Assembly: GCF_016756615.1 (NCBI RefSeq)
Contig: NZ_AP023262.1
Coordinates: 4,031,501 to 4,095,500, forward strand
From: Mesorhizobium sp. L-8-3
GTDB taxonomy: Bacteria; Pseudomonadota; Alphaproteobacteria; Rhizobiales; Rhizobiaceae
Reading direction: 5' to 3'
DNA length: 64,000 nucleotides
Below, piece by piece: positions 26,538 through 34,161 of this stretch; within the stretch, counting starts at the first letter, position 1, and the number at the start of each line of letters is the position of its first letter. The position numbers and the translations under genes were made by a program. Under the pieces are notes generated by a model. That model was not told the DNA's origin. It ran no database searches and saw nothing but the letters and a program-made list of their open reading frames with translations.

Positions 26538-27332
26538 TCATCTCTTCGGGAACAGCAGCGTGACGCCTGCCCGCACACCGATGCCGTCAGGCCCGCTTTC
26601 GGGGCTCTCGGCCCAGTAGCGAAGGCCGGCGAACAGGCTGACTGGCTGCTTCTCGATCTTGATAAGCTTCGCCACCTGGAAGTTGATCGGAATAGACCAC
26701 TGGTCCATTTCCCAGTCGTAGGTGCTCTCGGTGTTGAGCGTGAAAGTCCAGGCGTCCTTGGTCGTGTATGCGACGAAGGGCTGCAGGAAGGTGGAGTTGA
26801 TAGCGCTGCGATCGTCGTCGCCGGCGAATGACCAGATGTGGTTTGCGAGCGCGCCAACGGTCCATGGCCCACGCTGGGTAAGGACGACCGCCGTCGGCCC
26901 CGCGCCCCATTTTCCACCTCCGAGCAGATCGTCGGTTGCGGTAGGCAACAGGATGACCGGACCGGCACCCCAGATGATTCCGTACTCGGTCGGTTTGGCA
27001 GGCGACAAGAACAGGCTCTGGGTGGTGTCGCCGAGCCCGAATTGGTCGCCGGACGGTCCTGCTATGTCATTCTGCCAGGCGATCGGCAGGATGGTCCGGG
27101 AAATAAGGTTCCACTCGTCATTGAGCGTGATCGGGACGACAGGCTGCACATTGACGTAGGCTTTGTCGCCGTCGTTCGGCCCGTAGCCACTGTCGTAGTT
27201 GAACTGGAACGGTACACTGATCAGCGAGGCGACCGGGTTGGACAGTTTCTTGGCAAGGTCCTGAGCATCGTCTTGCGCCGAAGCGGTGGTGCAAACAAGC
27301 AGGGCGGGAATGAGGAGGCTTGGCACTCGCAC
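26538..27332 (-). CDS. Outer-membrane beta-barrel protein, transporter-like
   Basis: 264-residue exported protein (MRVPSLLIPALLVCTTASAQ signal, cleavage near 20). The mature part alternates short beta strands with aromatic girdles and ends in hydrophobic strands (VRAGVTLLFPKR), as in predicted outer-membrane barrels of the group sometimes annotated as transporters or, wrongly, neuromedin U. PIAWQNDIAGPSGDQFGLGD and VGALANHIWSFAGDDD are typical. Start: GTG 27332, preceded by AAGGAG nine bases upstream; no ATG fits. Proteins of this group are regularly encoded beside DUF1254 genes, and here a broken DUF1254 gene follows 17 bp downstream. Confidence 0.8.
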   Translation of the reverse strand: MRVPSLLIPALLVCTTASAQDDAQDLAKKLSNPVASLISVPFQFNYDSGYGPNDGDKAYVNVQPVVPITLNDEWNLISRTILPIAWQNDIAGPSGDQFGLGDTTQSLFLSPAKPTEYGIIWGAGPVILLPTATDDLLGGGKWGAGPTAVVLTQRGPWTVGALANHIWSFAGDDDRSAINSTFLQPFVAYTTKDAWTFTLNTESTYDWEMDQWSIPINFQVAKLIKIEKQPVSLFAGLRYWAESPESGPDGIGVRAGVTLLFPKR

Positions 27333-27356
27333 GGATTGAGGCTCCTTCGTTTTCTC

Positions 27357-27878
27357 CTAGTACAGGAACGCCCGGCGGTAGCCGCGCCGTGCCACGCCGG
27401 CATAAGACAGCGGTGTCCGTGGCATGCCGATGATGTCGATGAAGACGGATACCTCGGAGCCCGTCTCGGGCATCTCGCCGCCGACAACCTTTACCGTGTA
27501 GGTCAGATCGTTGCCGCTCAACTCCGGGTTCTCGAGTACGACGACGACCTGTGTGAGTTCGCTGCCTTCGAGGATCGACAGGTCGGCATTCGGCGGGTCG
27601 GAAAGGAAGCTGTCCTTGCCCGTGCTCCAGAACGGGATGAACGCCGCCGTATCCATGTTTCCGGCAATGCGGTCAGGGCGATCGGAGAAGAACAGCGTCG
27701 TCGCGCCCACATCCTTCAGCGTCAGCTTGCTCGACGCCTTGTCGAATGTCATTGCGTCCGCCGTCTGGACGAACAGGAAGTCGGCCATGTCATCGGCCGC
27801 CTCGGCCTGGCTCGGCCTGACCGTTGCCGCCGCGGTGGCGGCCATGGCCGCCAGCAGGAGGTGTCGTCTGGTCGTCAT
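27357..27878 (-). CDS. Small Tat-exported protein of unknown function
   Basis: 173-residue protein with a twin-arginine leader (MTTRRHLLLAAMAATAAATV, Arg 4-5). The mature part is a single beta-rich domain of about 130 residues. It contains FFSDRPDRIAGNM, then DPPNADLS and the C-terminal motif DIIGMPRTPLSYAGVARRGY. The same domain occurs in 31991-32662, where the matching segments are MFADRPVRAAGHV, DPPNATVS and DIIGMPFTPLSFAGAARRAA, so the two are paralogues. Both flank DUF1254-type genes. Function unknown; the shared neighbourhood suggests that it works with DUF1254 proteins at the cell envelope. It is the first gene of a unit with 26538-27332 (24-bp gap). Confidence 0.82.
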   Translation of the reverse strand: MTTRRHLLLAAMAATAAATVRPSQAEAADDMADFLFVQTADAMTFDKASSKLTLKDVGATTLFFSDRPDRIAGNMDTAAFIPFWSTGKDSFLSDPPNADLSILEGSELTQVVVVLENPELSGNDLTYTVKVVGGEMPETGSEVSVFIDIIGMPRTPLSYAGVARRGYRRAFLY

Positions 27879-27974
27879 CTCTCTCTCCGATTGCTGGTTG
27901 TGGTTCAGATGACCCGTCGTCCCCTCTGTTGTGAAGGTAAATAACTGTATCCCACAGAGCCAATCGGCGCTGTA

Positions 27975-29771
27975 TCAATGTGCGATTGCGGAGACTACGC
28001 CGGGGAATTCCAGCCCTGCCTTCTTCAGAGATCCGAGAAACATCTCGACATCTTCAGACCGGGCAAACCGTAACGAAGTCTCTTCGGCGAGATTCCTCAC
28101 CAGATCGGGCTCATGCTCAACGAGCCAGGCCCGTTCGCGTTCGGCGTCGGCCTTAAGACCTCCTTCCGCAAATATCGCAGCTGCAATCGCGTGATAGAGT
28201 GCGTTGCCTGAAACGTCTGCTTTCCTGATCCACACTGCGGCCTGCTGGTGGTCGCCGCTGAAATACGAGCAAAGGGCCAGTCCAACCTCATAATACGAAA
28301 GAGGCCCTGGATTGCGCTCACGCGCCTCTGCGACCAGTGCGCACCCTTCGTTCCAGTTTCCAGACAATGCCAGCCGATAACCGTACTCGCCCATGAGTTC
28401 GGTGTCGTTCGGGTTGATCGCCATAGCGCGGCTGCCTATGCGGCGCGCCGCATCGAACTCCCTTCTGAAATAGAGTGCGAACATCTGCGCCTGCAGACCC
28501 CGGATACTGAGCGGTTCCAGCTCCACGGCCCGCCGGGCGGCGGCAAGCGCCCGATCCAGTGACGCCGGCGACCAGGCGGGATCGAACGGATAACGGAACC
28601 GGACATCGTCGATGTATGTCTGCGATAGAAGCGCCCAGCCCGTCGCGTAGTTGGGAAAGCGCTCGACTGCCTTCTCGAGACAGGAGCGCACCGATGAACG
28701 AGCCGCCGGATCGAAGTTGGCCCGGTAGGCATAGTAGGAAAGCGTGCAGGAATATGCGGCCCAATTGTCAGGAGGGTTGGGGACGACGAGCCGGGCGTCC
28801 GCCTGAAAGATGACGCCATAGGACTGCGCCAGGCTCGTTGCCACGTTCTGGGCGACGTCGGCCTGGGCTTTCAGAAGACCGGGTACCGTTGTCGCTCCGT
28901 CGTAGCTTTGCGCCCAAAGCACGGAGCCGTCCGCTCTGTTGAGCATGCGGACCCGAAAACGGAACCTATCGGCAGACAGGTCCACGCTTCCCGCAAGCAC
29001 ATATCGTACCTGCGGCAGCGTCGCCGAGGCCGGCGACTGGACAACGACGATGTCCTTGAACTTGGAGAGGTGGCTGATGACCTCTTGCGTGAGCCCGCGG
29101 GCAAGGGCGGCGGATTCATCCGTCCCCGTCAGATCGTCGAACCACTCTACAAGCAACCGCGGGACTTCCGGCTTGCTTGGACCGGGCCGGGACGAATAGC
29201 CCAACCAGGCCAGCACGATCGCGGCCGCGACGAATATCGCTGCGGCCAGTGCAATCGACGGATGGCTTCGCCACCGCCGCTCCATCTGTGCGCGAGCGGG
29301 CGTCGCGGCGGGCTCTTCGGCGACGGGATCGGGAATCGAACGCAGCGAGAAATTCGGGACGTAGCCGCCCTTCGGAATGGTGATGAGTATGGGATCAGCC
29401 TGCCCCGCGGTCAGATAATATCGTTCGATCGCCCTGCGGAGGTGGCCGGCTTCGACACGGACGATCGGGTCCGCCTGCGGGTCGAAGGAAGCGTCGCGGC
29501 CAAACACTTCGACTGCAATCGAATAGGCCTTGATGCGGCTGCTGCGTCCCGCCAGGGTTTCATCGACGACATAGGTGAGAAACCGACGCTCGCGATCGGT
29601 CGCGTCAAACTCTGCGCTGTTCAGGATACGTTCGAGTTGCTCGCGACAGTTCTCGACCGATACATCGCTTTCTCCTCCGGGGGTAGTTTCCGCGCGGATC
29701 ACAAGACTTCCCCCGTCTGCCATGCTCGCGGATCGAATCCGCATTTCTTCATAAGTTACATGATCGTCCAT
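27975..29771 (-). CDS. Membrane-anchored regulator-like protein with TPR region
   Basis: About 598 residues. Residues 30-140 form an N-terminal cytoplasmic module (ERRFLTYVVDETLAGRSSRI, VEVFGRDASFDPQADPIVRV) found in many alphaproteobacterial TolB-like/TPR proteins often misnamed adenylate cyclases; a winged-helix DNA-binding role has been supposed for it. A single membrane segment (IALAAAIFVAAAIVLAWLGY) lies near 175-195. The periplasmic part holds a TolB N-terminal-like domain (LTGTDESAALARGLTQEVIS) and TPR-like helices to the end. No cyclase domain is present. The start is uncertain: ATG 29771 lies inside a cluster of ATGTAA half-sites, with alternatives at 29744 and 29723. It may govern the surrounding DUF1254 genes. 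Confidence 0.75.
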   Translation of the reverse strand: MDDHVTYEEMRIRSASMADGGSLVIRAETTPGGESDVSVENCREQLERILNSAEFDATDRERRFLTYVVDETLAGRSSRIKAYSIAVEVFGRDASFDPQADPIVRVEAGHLRRAIERYYLTAGQADPILITIPKGGYVPNFSLRSIPDPVAEEPAATPARAQMERRWRSHPSIALAAAIFVAAAIVLAWLGYSSRPGPSKPEVPRLLVEWFDDLTGTDESAALARGLTQEVISHLSKFKDIVVVQSPASATLPQVRYVLAGSVDLSADRFRFRVRMLNRADGSVLWAQSYDGATTVPGLLKAQADVAQNVATSLAQSYGVIFQADARLVVPNPPDNWAAYSCTLSYYAYRANFDPAARSSVRSCLEKAVERFPNYATGWALLSQTYIDDVRFRYPFDPAWSPASLDRALAAARRAVELEPLSIRGLQAQMFALYFRREFDAARRIGSRAMAINPNDTELMGEYGYRLALSGNWNEGCALVAEARERNPGPLSYYEVGLALCSYFSGDHQQAAVWIRKADVSGNALYHAIAAAIFAEGGLKADAERERAWLVEHEPDLVRNLAEETSLRFARSEDVEMFLGSLKKAGLEFPGVVSAIAH

Positions 29772-29782
29772 GTAAATTACAT
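29756..29782. promoter_or_regulatory. Candidate operator: three alternating TTACAT/ATGTAA half-sites
   Basis: TTACATG (29756-29762), CATGTAA (29769-29775) and TTACAT (29777-29782) form two overlapping inverted repeats, one with a 6-base and one with a 1-base spacer, at the 5' end of the regulator-like gene. A further ATGTAA occurs at 30341-30346, about 80 bp upstream of the DUF1254 gene. Autoregulation is a hypothesis. Confidence 0.4.
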
Positions 29783-29840
29783 ATCGTTGCTGGCCCCTGC
29801 AAGTGTCCGCGATTTTAATGGTCAATCAACGGATCGCGAG

Positions 29841-30137
29841 ATGAAGATTGTACCGGAAAGCAGTCGGGCAGCCTTGTCGGCGGCACTTCGCCGGTTTCCT
29901 GAACTTGAGCTGACCATCCGCCGGATGATCGTGGCGGATCAGAATTTCCGGGACATGTGCGAGGAACTGGCGGAAGCGGAAGCCGCGCTTTCCAGGGCCG
30001 ACCAACTGCCGTTGCCGATCCGTGCTGCGAGGAAGGCCGAGTGGCAGGACCTGGTGGAGCGGTTGGCGCGCGAGGTCGATGCTGCTCTGCAGGAGCAGCA
30101 GGCGGTCACCCGATCACATATCATTCCCCCTCGATGA
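29841..30137 (+). CDS. Small conserved protein of unknown function
   Basis: 98-residue acidic, helical protein without signal or membrane segment. The pattern FRDMCEELAEAEAALSRADQ followed by WQDLVERLAREVDAALQEQQ suggests a coiled coil or helical hairpin. Proteins of this kind are common in rhizobia beside chemotaxis or regulatory genes but carry no assigned role. Start ATG 29841 has a GCGAG sequence just upstream. It is divergent from the regulator-like gene and may be transcribed from the same control region. A hairpin (CCTGGACCTC with GAGGTTCCAGG, 30166-30189) follows the stop. Confidence 0.65.
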   Translation: MKIVPESSRAALSAALRRFPELELTIRRMIVADQNFRDMCEELAEAEAALSRADQLPLPIRAARKAEWQDLVERLAREVDAALQEQQAVTRSHIIPPR

Positions 30138-30165
30138 TGCCGATCACCTCTCGGTCTTGCCGGTT

Positions 30166-30189
30166 CCTGGACCTCGGGGAGGTTCCAGG
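30166..30189 (+). terminator. Hairpin downstream of the small gene
   Basis: CCTGGACCTC (30166-30175) pairs with GAGGTTCCAGG (30179-30189) around a 3-base loop, with one bulged T. There is no T-run, so it is a stable 3' hairpin rather than a proven intrinsic terminator. Confidence 0.35.
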
Positions 30190-30422
30190 TCCGTGATGCG
30201 GCTCCTGCTCCGGCTGCCTGCTGCAAGCCTTGGCTGCGACCGGCAGCTTGGCCGAAACCTGCTGCCCTTGCAGGCGGATGATCGCCCTGGGGGCGGGCTT
30301 TTGCGGGTCATGCCGGGGCTATCCTGGGCACGCTTATTTCATGTAACGTACGGTAAGATACCTCCTCAGGTGGTCCCCGGCACAGCAGGGTGCAACCGGT
30401 GTTTCCCTCCCGGAGATCAAAG

Positions 30423-31856
30423 ATGAACATTACCCGTCGAACTCTGACTTTTGCTGGCCTGAGCTTGCTTGCCAGCGCGTCGTCGATTTCCCTTGCGCGT
30501 GCGGACTTGGGCGATGGAGCCCTGCATATCGGCGAGGACCTGGAAGAATTCTGGATAGCCACCGACGCATATATCTATGGCTATCCGCTGGTGACGATGG
30601 AGATGACCCGCCGCGTCATGACGAATGTCGCCGAGGCTGTCGGTACCCGCGCCCCGATGGGGCATATCATCAAGTTGCGCCAATATCCCGACGCTTCGTT
30701 CAGGGACGTGACGGCGCCGAATGCCGACACGCTCTACACGACCGCCTTTTTCGATGTCGGCAAGGAGCCCTATGTGCTCAGCGTGCCTGATATGAAAGGG
30801 CGGTATTTCCTTCTGCCGATGCTCGATGGATGGACGAATGTCTTCCAGGTGCCGGGCAAGCGCACGACGGGAACCGGCGCCCAGACCTATGCCATCACGG
30901 GCCCCGGCTGGACCGGAACGCTCCCTGAAGGCGTGACCCGATACGAATCTCCGACCAACATTGTCTGGTTGCTGGGCCGCATCTACTGCACGGGTACGCC
31001 CGAAGATTACGCGGCGGTGCATGCCCTTCAGGACGAGTTCAAGCTGGTGCCGCTCAGTGCCTACGGCAAGGACTACACGCCTCCGCCCGGCAAGGTCGAT
31101 CCGTCGATCGACATGAAGACCGCCGTGCGCGACCAGGTCAATCGGATGGACGCGGTCGAATATTTCACGCTCCTTGCCGAACTGATGAAGGCAAATCCGC
31201 CGTCCGACGCGGACGCACCCGCGCTGGAGCGCTTCGCGCGGATCGGGCTTGTCGCGGGCCAGGATTTCGACGCCAGCAAGCTGAGGGCCGACTTCCACAA
31301 ACGTGTGCCGACGATCGGCTTCGACCGGATCATGCTGCAGTTCAAGATCAACAGCCAGGTGAAGGATATCAACGGCTGGGCCTTCACGACGAAGACAGGG
31401 CTGTACGGAACCGACTATCTCATGCGGGCTCTGATAACTGCCATCGGGCTCGGCGCCAACCGCCCTCAGGATGCGGTCTATCCGACGTCGGAGAAGGATG
31501 CCCATCGCCGCTCCTATGACGGCCGGAGGAACTACGTCATCCATTTCCCGAAAGGCCAGACGCCGCCGGTCTCGGGCTTCTGGTCCATCACCATGTATGA
31601 CGAAAACTTCTTCTTCGTTGCGAACCCCATCAACCGCTACTCGATCAGCCCTCGTCAGGATCTGAAATACAACGCCGACGGATCGCTGGATCTCTATCTG
31701 CAGAACGTGTCTCCGGGCGCCGACAAGGAAGCGAACTGGCTGCCCGCGCCGGCGGGCAAGTTCTTCCTCATGATGAGATTGTACTGGCCGAACGAGAACG
31801 ATCCATCGATCATCGACGGAACCTGGACGATCCCGCCGGTGGAGGTAGCCGACTGA
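30423..31856 (+). CDS. DUF1254/DUF1214 protein, Tat-exported
   Basis: Complete 477-residue member of the DUF1254 (N-terminal) and DUF1214 (C-terminal) architecture. A twin-arginine leader (MNITRRTLTFAGLSLLASAS, Arg 5-6) is followed by the DUF1254 core AYIYGYPLVTMEMTRRVMTN near 45 and PNADTLYTTAFFDVGKEPYV near 100. DUF1214 motifs include GFWSITMYDENFFFVANPIN near 390 and the terminal GKFFLMMRLYWPNENDP. No reaction is established for the family. Start ATG 30423 has CGGAG 10 bases upstream. The following gene (31991) encodes a paralogue of the small exported protein at 27357, so the pair appears to be a functional unit. Confidence 0.9.
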   Translation: MNITRRTLTFAGLSLLASASSISLARADLGDGALHIGEDLEEFWIATDAYIYGYPLVTMEMTRRVMTNVAEAVGTRAPMGHIIKLRQYPDASFRDVTAPNADTLYTTAFFDVGKEPYVLSVPDMKGRYFLLPMLDGWTNVFQVPGKRTTGTGAQTYAITGPGWTGTLPEGVTRYESPTNIVWLLGRIYCTGTPEDYAAVHALQDEFKLVPLSAYGKDYTPPPGKVDPSIDMKTAVRDQVNRMDAVEYFTLLAELMKANPPSDADAPALERFARIGLVAGQDFDASKLRADFHKRVPTIGFDRIMLQFKINSQVKDINGWAFTTKTGLYGTDYLMRALITAIGLGANRPQDAVYPTSEKDAHRRSYDGRRNYVIHFPKGQTPPVSGFWSITMYDENFFFVANPINRYSISPRQDLKYNADGSLDLYLQNVSPGADKEANWLPAPAGKFFLMMRLYWPNENDPSIIDGTWTIPPVEVAD

Positions 31857-31990
31857 TCCCGGCATAGGCTTGCTTTTGCGGCACCTTGCTGATGCCGAGA
31901 TCAGAGGGTGCCACGCGCCTGATCGACGCGTGGCGCTCTCGTCAGAGGAGTGAAGAAGTGCCGCCCATTCAATTGAAGGAGAACAGACCC

Positions 31991-32662
31991 ATGGCAATCA
32001 GAACCATGATGCTCGCGGTGACGGCGGTTGCCGGAATCGCGTTATCGGGCGGCACCGCACTCGCGCAGGACGCTATTTCTGCCCCTGCGACGAAATCGAT
32101 CGGCGCCGCGAAACCCAAGATCGAGCCGGCCCTGATCGTGCTCAACTCCAAGGGAGCGAGTCTTGCCGGCGGCAAGCTCGTTCTGTCGGGCGTGTCGCCG
32201 AATTCCATCATGTTCGCCGACCGTCCGGTGCGCGCCGCGGGCCATGTGCTTACGGCCCATCTCCTCGAGGAGTGGGCTGTCGGCAGCGACAGCTTTGCCA
32301 AGGACCCTCCGAACGCGACCGTGTCGGTTCTCAGCAAGGACGGCAGTTCCGTCCTGGACGCCGTCGTCACGCTCAAGACACCGAAACTGGAGGGCGAGAC
32401 GCTGACTTTCGACGTCGACGTTCTGGAGGGGAGCCTTGACGGCGGCGATGGTCCTGCCTCGACGTTCATCGACATCATCGGCATGCCCTTCACACCGCTT
32501 TCCTTCGCCGGAGCGGCACGACGGGCGGCATATCGCGGAGCCTGGTACGCCGGTGCGGCTGCCGGCGCCGCTGCGGTGGCGGCTCCCTACTACTATCACC
32601 CGTACTATCATCCCTACGTGCGGCCCGCGTGCGGCTTCTACCCGTATCCGCCCTGCTACTGA
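31991..32662 (+). CDS. Exported protein of unknown function, paralogue of 27357-27878
   Basis: 223 residues with a Sec signal (MLAVTAVAGIALSGGTALAQ). Residues 40-180 contain the same beta domain as the Tat-exported protein at 27357, closing with DIIGMPFTPLSFAGAARRAA. Unlike that protein it has a C-terminal tail rich in Tyr, Pro and His (YYYHPYYHPYVRPACGFYPY) ending with two cysteines, a possible metal- or surface-binding segment. Start ATG 31991 is supported by AAGGAG nine bases upstream. It lies 134 bp after the DUF1254 gene in the same direction. Confidence 0.8.
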   Translation: MAIRTMMLAVTAVAGIALSGGTALAQDAISAPATKSIGAAKPKIEPALIVLNSKGASLAGGKLVLSGVSPNSIMFADRPVRAAGHVLTAHLLEEWAVGSDSFAKDPPNATVSVLSKDGSSVLDAVVTLKTPKLEGETLTFDVDVLEGSLDGGDGPASTFIDIIGMPFTPLSFAGAARRAAYRGAWYAGAAAGAAAVAAPYYYHPYYHPYVRPACGFYPYPPCY

Positions 32663-32705
32663 GGCCCAGGTTCAGGGGATAGTGCGGTGCGCAAGGCGGA
32701 AAAAG

Positions 32706-32811
32706 CTAGAGCAATTCCAGCAAAAGTGTGAAGCAGTCTTGCGTCCGGAATTGCGTAGAAACAAGAAGATAGAGCATTTCCGCGATTCGGAGAAAAGCGG
32801 AAATGCTCTAG
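32706..32811. repeat. Rhizobial-type interspersed repeat with two hairpins
   Basis: The first hairpin pairs GCAATTCC (32711-32718) with GGAATTGC (32747-32754). The second has perfect 14-bp arms TAGAGCATTTCCGC (32770-32783) and GCGGAAATGCTCTA (32797-32810). The overall pattern (AGAGCAATTCC, AAAAGTGTG, then AGAGCATTTCCGCGATTCGG) matches, from memory, a repeat present in many copies in Mesorhizobium genomes. A diverged relative of its first half lies at 48536-48596. Confidence 0.75.
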
Positions 32812-32841
32812 GCCCTTTTGCAACGGAAGTAGTCACCCGCC

Positions 32842-33059
32842 GTGCTGAATGACCGGTTCAGTGCTCCGTCCCCCGACCAGATTTCTCAGGTGATCTCATA
32901 CGCGATCGCCCCGTTCTTCCTACTTGGTGTGGTCGCGAGTTTCGTTTCGGGCTGTTCACGCTTTCCCTTCTTCTGCTATCGGTCGCGCTTATCACGCTCG
33001 GACGCGAAGTCAGGATTGCGCTCAACGAATATGACCATCATGCTGTTGGCAGGGATTGA
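32842..33059 (+). pseudogene. Degenerate DUF2721-like membrane protein
   Basis: From GTG 32842 the frame gives the start of a DUF2721 protein (DQISQVISYAIAPFFLLGVV). Near 32940 similarity passes to another frame, which reads FRFGLFTLSLLLLSVALITL, then GREVRIALNEYDHH, up to TGA 33057-33059; hydrophobic helix plus REVRxAL is how DUF2721 proteins end. The expected central helix is missing, so a deletion with frameshift is inferred. The function of DUF2721 is unknown. The unshifted frame runs to 33096 with a non-family tail. Confidence 0.5.
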
Positions 33060-33141
33060 CGGAGTTTGTGATGAAATTGCGATAGTTATGTATTAGATCT
33101 AATGATGACGTGATTCATGATTTTCTTGAGAAGGAATTGTT

Positions 33142-33912
33142 ATGAAGAGTCTGAAAAAGGCCTTCCTTGTCTGTGGTTTTCTCTGGGCGATCCCGGCGGC
33201 TGGCGCTGATTTGACCCCCGAAACGCCGCCCGCTGCCGAGAGCGGATGGACATTTTCGGTCACGCCCTATTTCTGGGCGGCGGGTCTCTCCGGCGAGACC
33301 TCCCAGTTCGGTCTGCCTGTCGTCGACATGAACGCGAGCTTCAGCGACATCCTCGACAATCTTGATTTTGCCGCGATGCTGATGGGTGAGGCACGCAAGG
33401 GGCGATTCAGCCTGTTCGGCGATCTGATCTACACGCAGCTTTCCTCCGGCCGTGCGACGCCGCGCGGCATCCTGGCGACCAGCGTCAATGTGGAGGCCTC
33501 GACTTTCGCGGGGCTGGCCGGCGCGGGCTATTCCGTATTGGAAGGTCCGGCGGGCCGGCTGGACGTCGTCGCCGGCATGCGGGTCTGGTCGGTCGACACC
33601 GATATCTCCTTCAGCGGCGCCTTCCTCGACGGGGTGATGCGCAGCGACGGGGCGACCTGGGTCGACGGCCTCGTCGGTATCAGAGGCAAATACGCCTTCA
33701 CCCCCAAATTCTATGCCACGGGCTGGGGGCTGGTCGGCGCCGGTGGGGCGAACCTCGACTGGGATGTCGCGGCGGTCTTGGGCTACAACATCAACGAACG
33801 GTTCTCCGCGACCCTCGGCTACCGTGCGCTGGGCGTGAACTACAGCAGCGACGACTTCCTGTTCGACGCGGTGGAGCAGGGCCCGATCGCAGGACTGACG
33901 ATCAACTTCTAG
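33142..33912 (+). CDS. Outer-membrane beta-barrel protein of unknown function
   Basis: 256-residue exported protein with signal MKSLKKAFLVCGFLWAIPAA (cleavage near 22). Alternating strands with aromatic residues (SVTPYFWAAGLSGETSQFG, LFGDLIYTQLSS, YATGWGLVGAGG) and a C-terminal Phe (GPIAGLTINF) fit an eight- to ten-strand outer-membrane barrel. Similar proteins are common in rhizobia with no established role. AGAAGGAATTGTT precedes the ATG at 33142. It stands alone between the DUF2721 remnant and a hairpin at 33919-33971. Confidence 0.82.
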   Translation: MKSLKKAFLVCGFLWAIPAAGADLTPETPPAAESGWTFSVTPYFWAAGLSGETSQFGLPVVDMNASFSDILDNLDFAAMLMGEARKGRFSLFGDLIYTQLSSGRATPRGILATSVNVEASTFAGLAGAGYSVLEGPAGRLDVVAGMRVWSVDTDISFSGAFLDGVMRSDGATWVDGLVGIRGKYAFTPKFYATGWGLVGAGGANLDWDVAAVLGYNINERFSATLGYRALGVNYSSDDFLFDAVEQGPIAGLTINF

Positions 33913-33918
33913 TGTCGT

Positions 33919-33971
33919 GATTTCGAAGTTCGCATGATTTGATATCGAGCTCGGAGGCGAACTTCGAAATC
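33919..33971. repeat. 15-bp perfect inverted repeat after the barrel gene
   Basis: GATTTCGAAGTTCGC (33919-33933) and GCGAACTTCGAAATC (33957-33971) are exact reverse complements; similarity extends outwards imperfectly (AGTGTC against GACACT). Seven bases after the stop codon it could act as a transcript-end hairpin, but it lacks a T-run and its layout is also that of an interspersed repeat. Confidence 0.55.
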
Positions 33972-34161
33972 AAACTGACACTTGGAATCGATAGTTTGCC
34001 GATGCCCCTTTTGTTCTGAAATTCGCTCCGAGGTCGGTATCGCGAAATTCAGAATCGGGGCATTGGCGTTCCTACGACCGTTCCGTGTACAGGGGGACGT
34101 GCGCGTATTTCGGGAAAGGGCGTGTGTCCATATGGAGTGCAATTCAGCCGTCCGCCCGACA

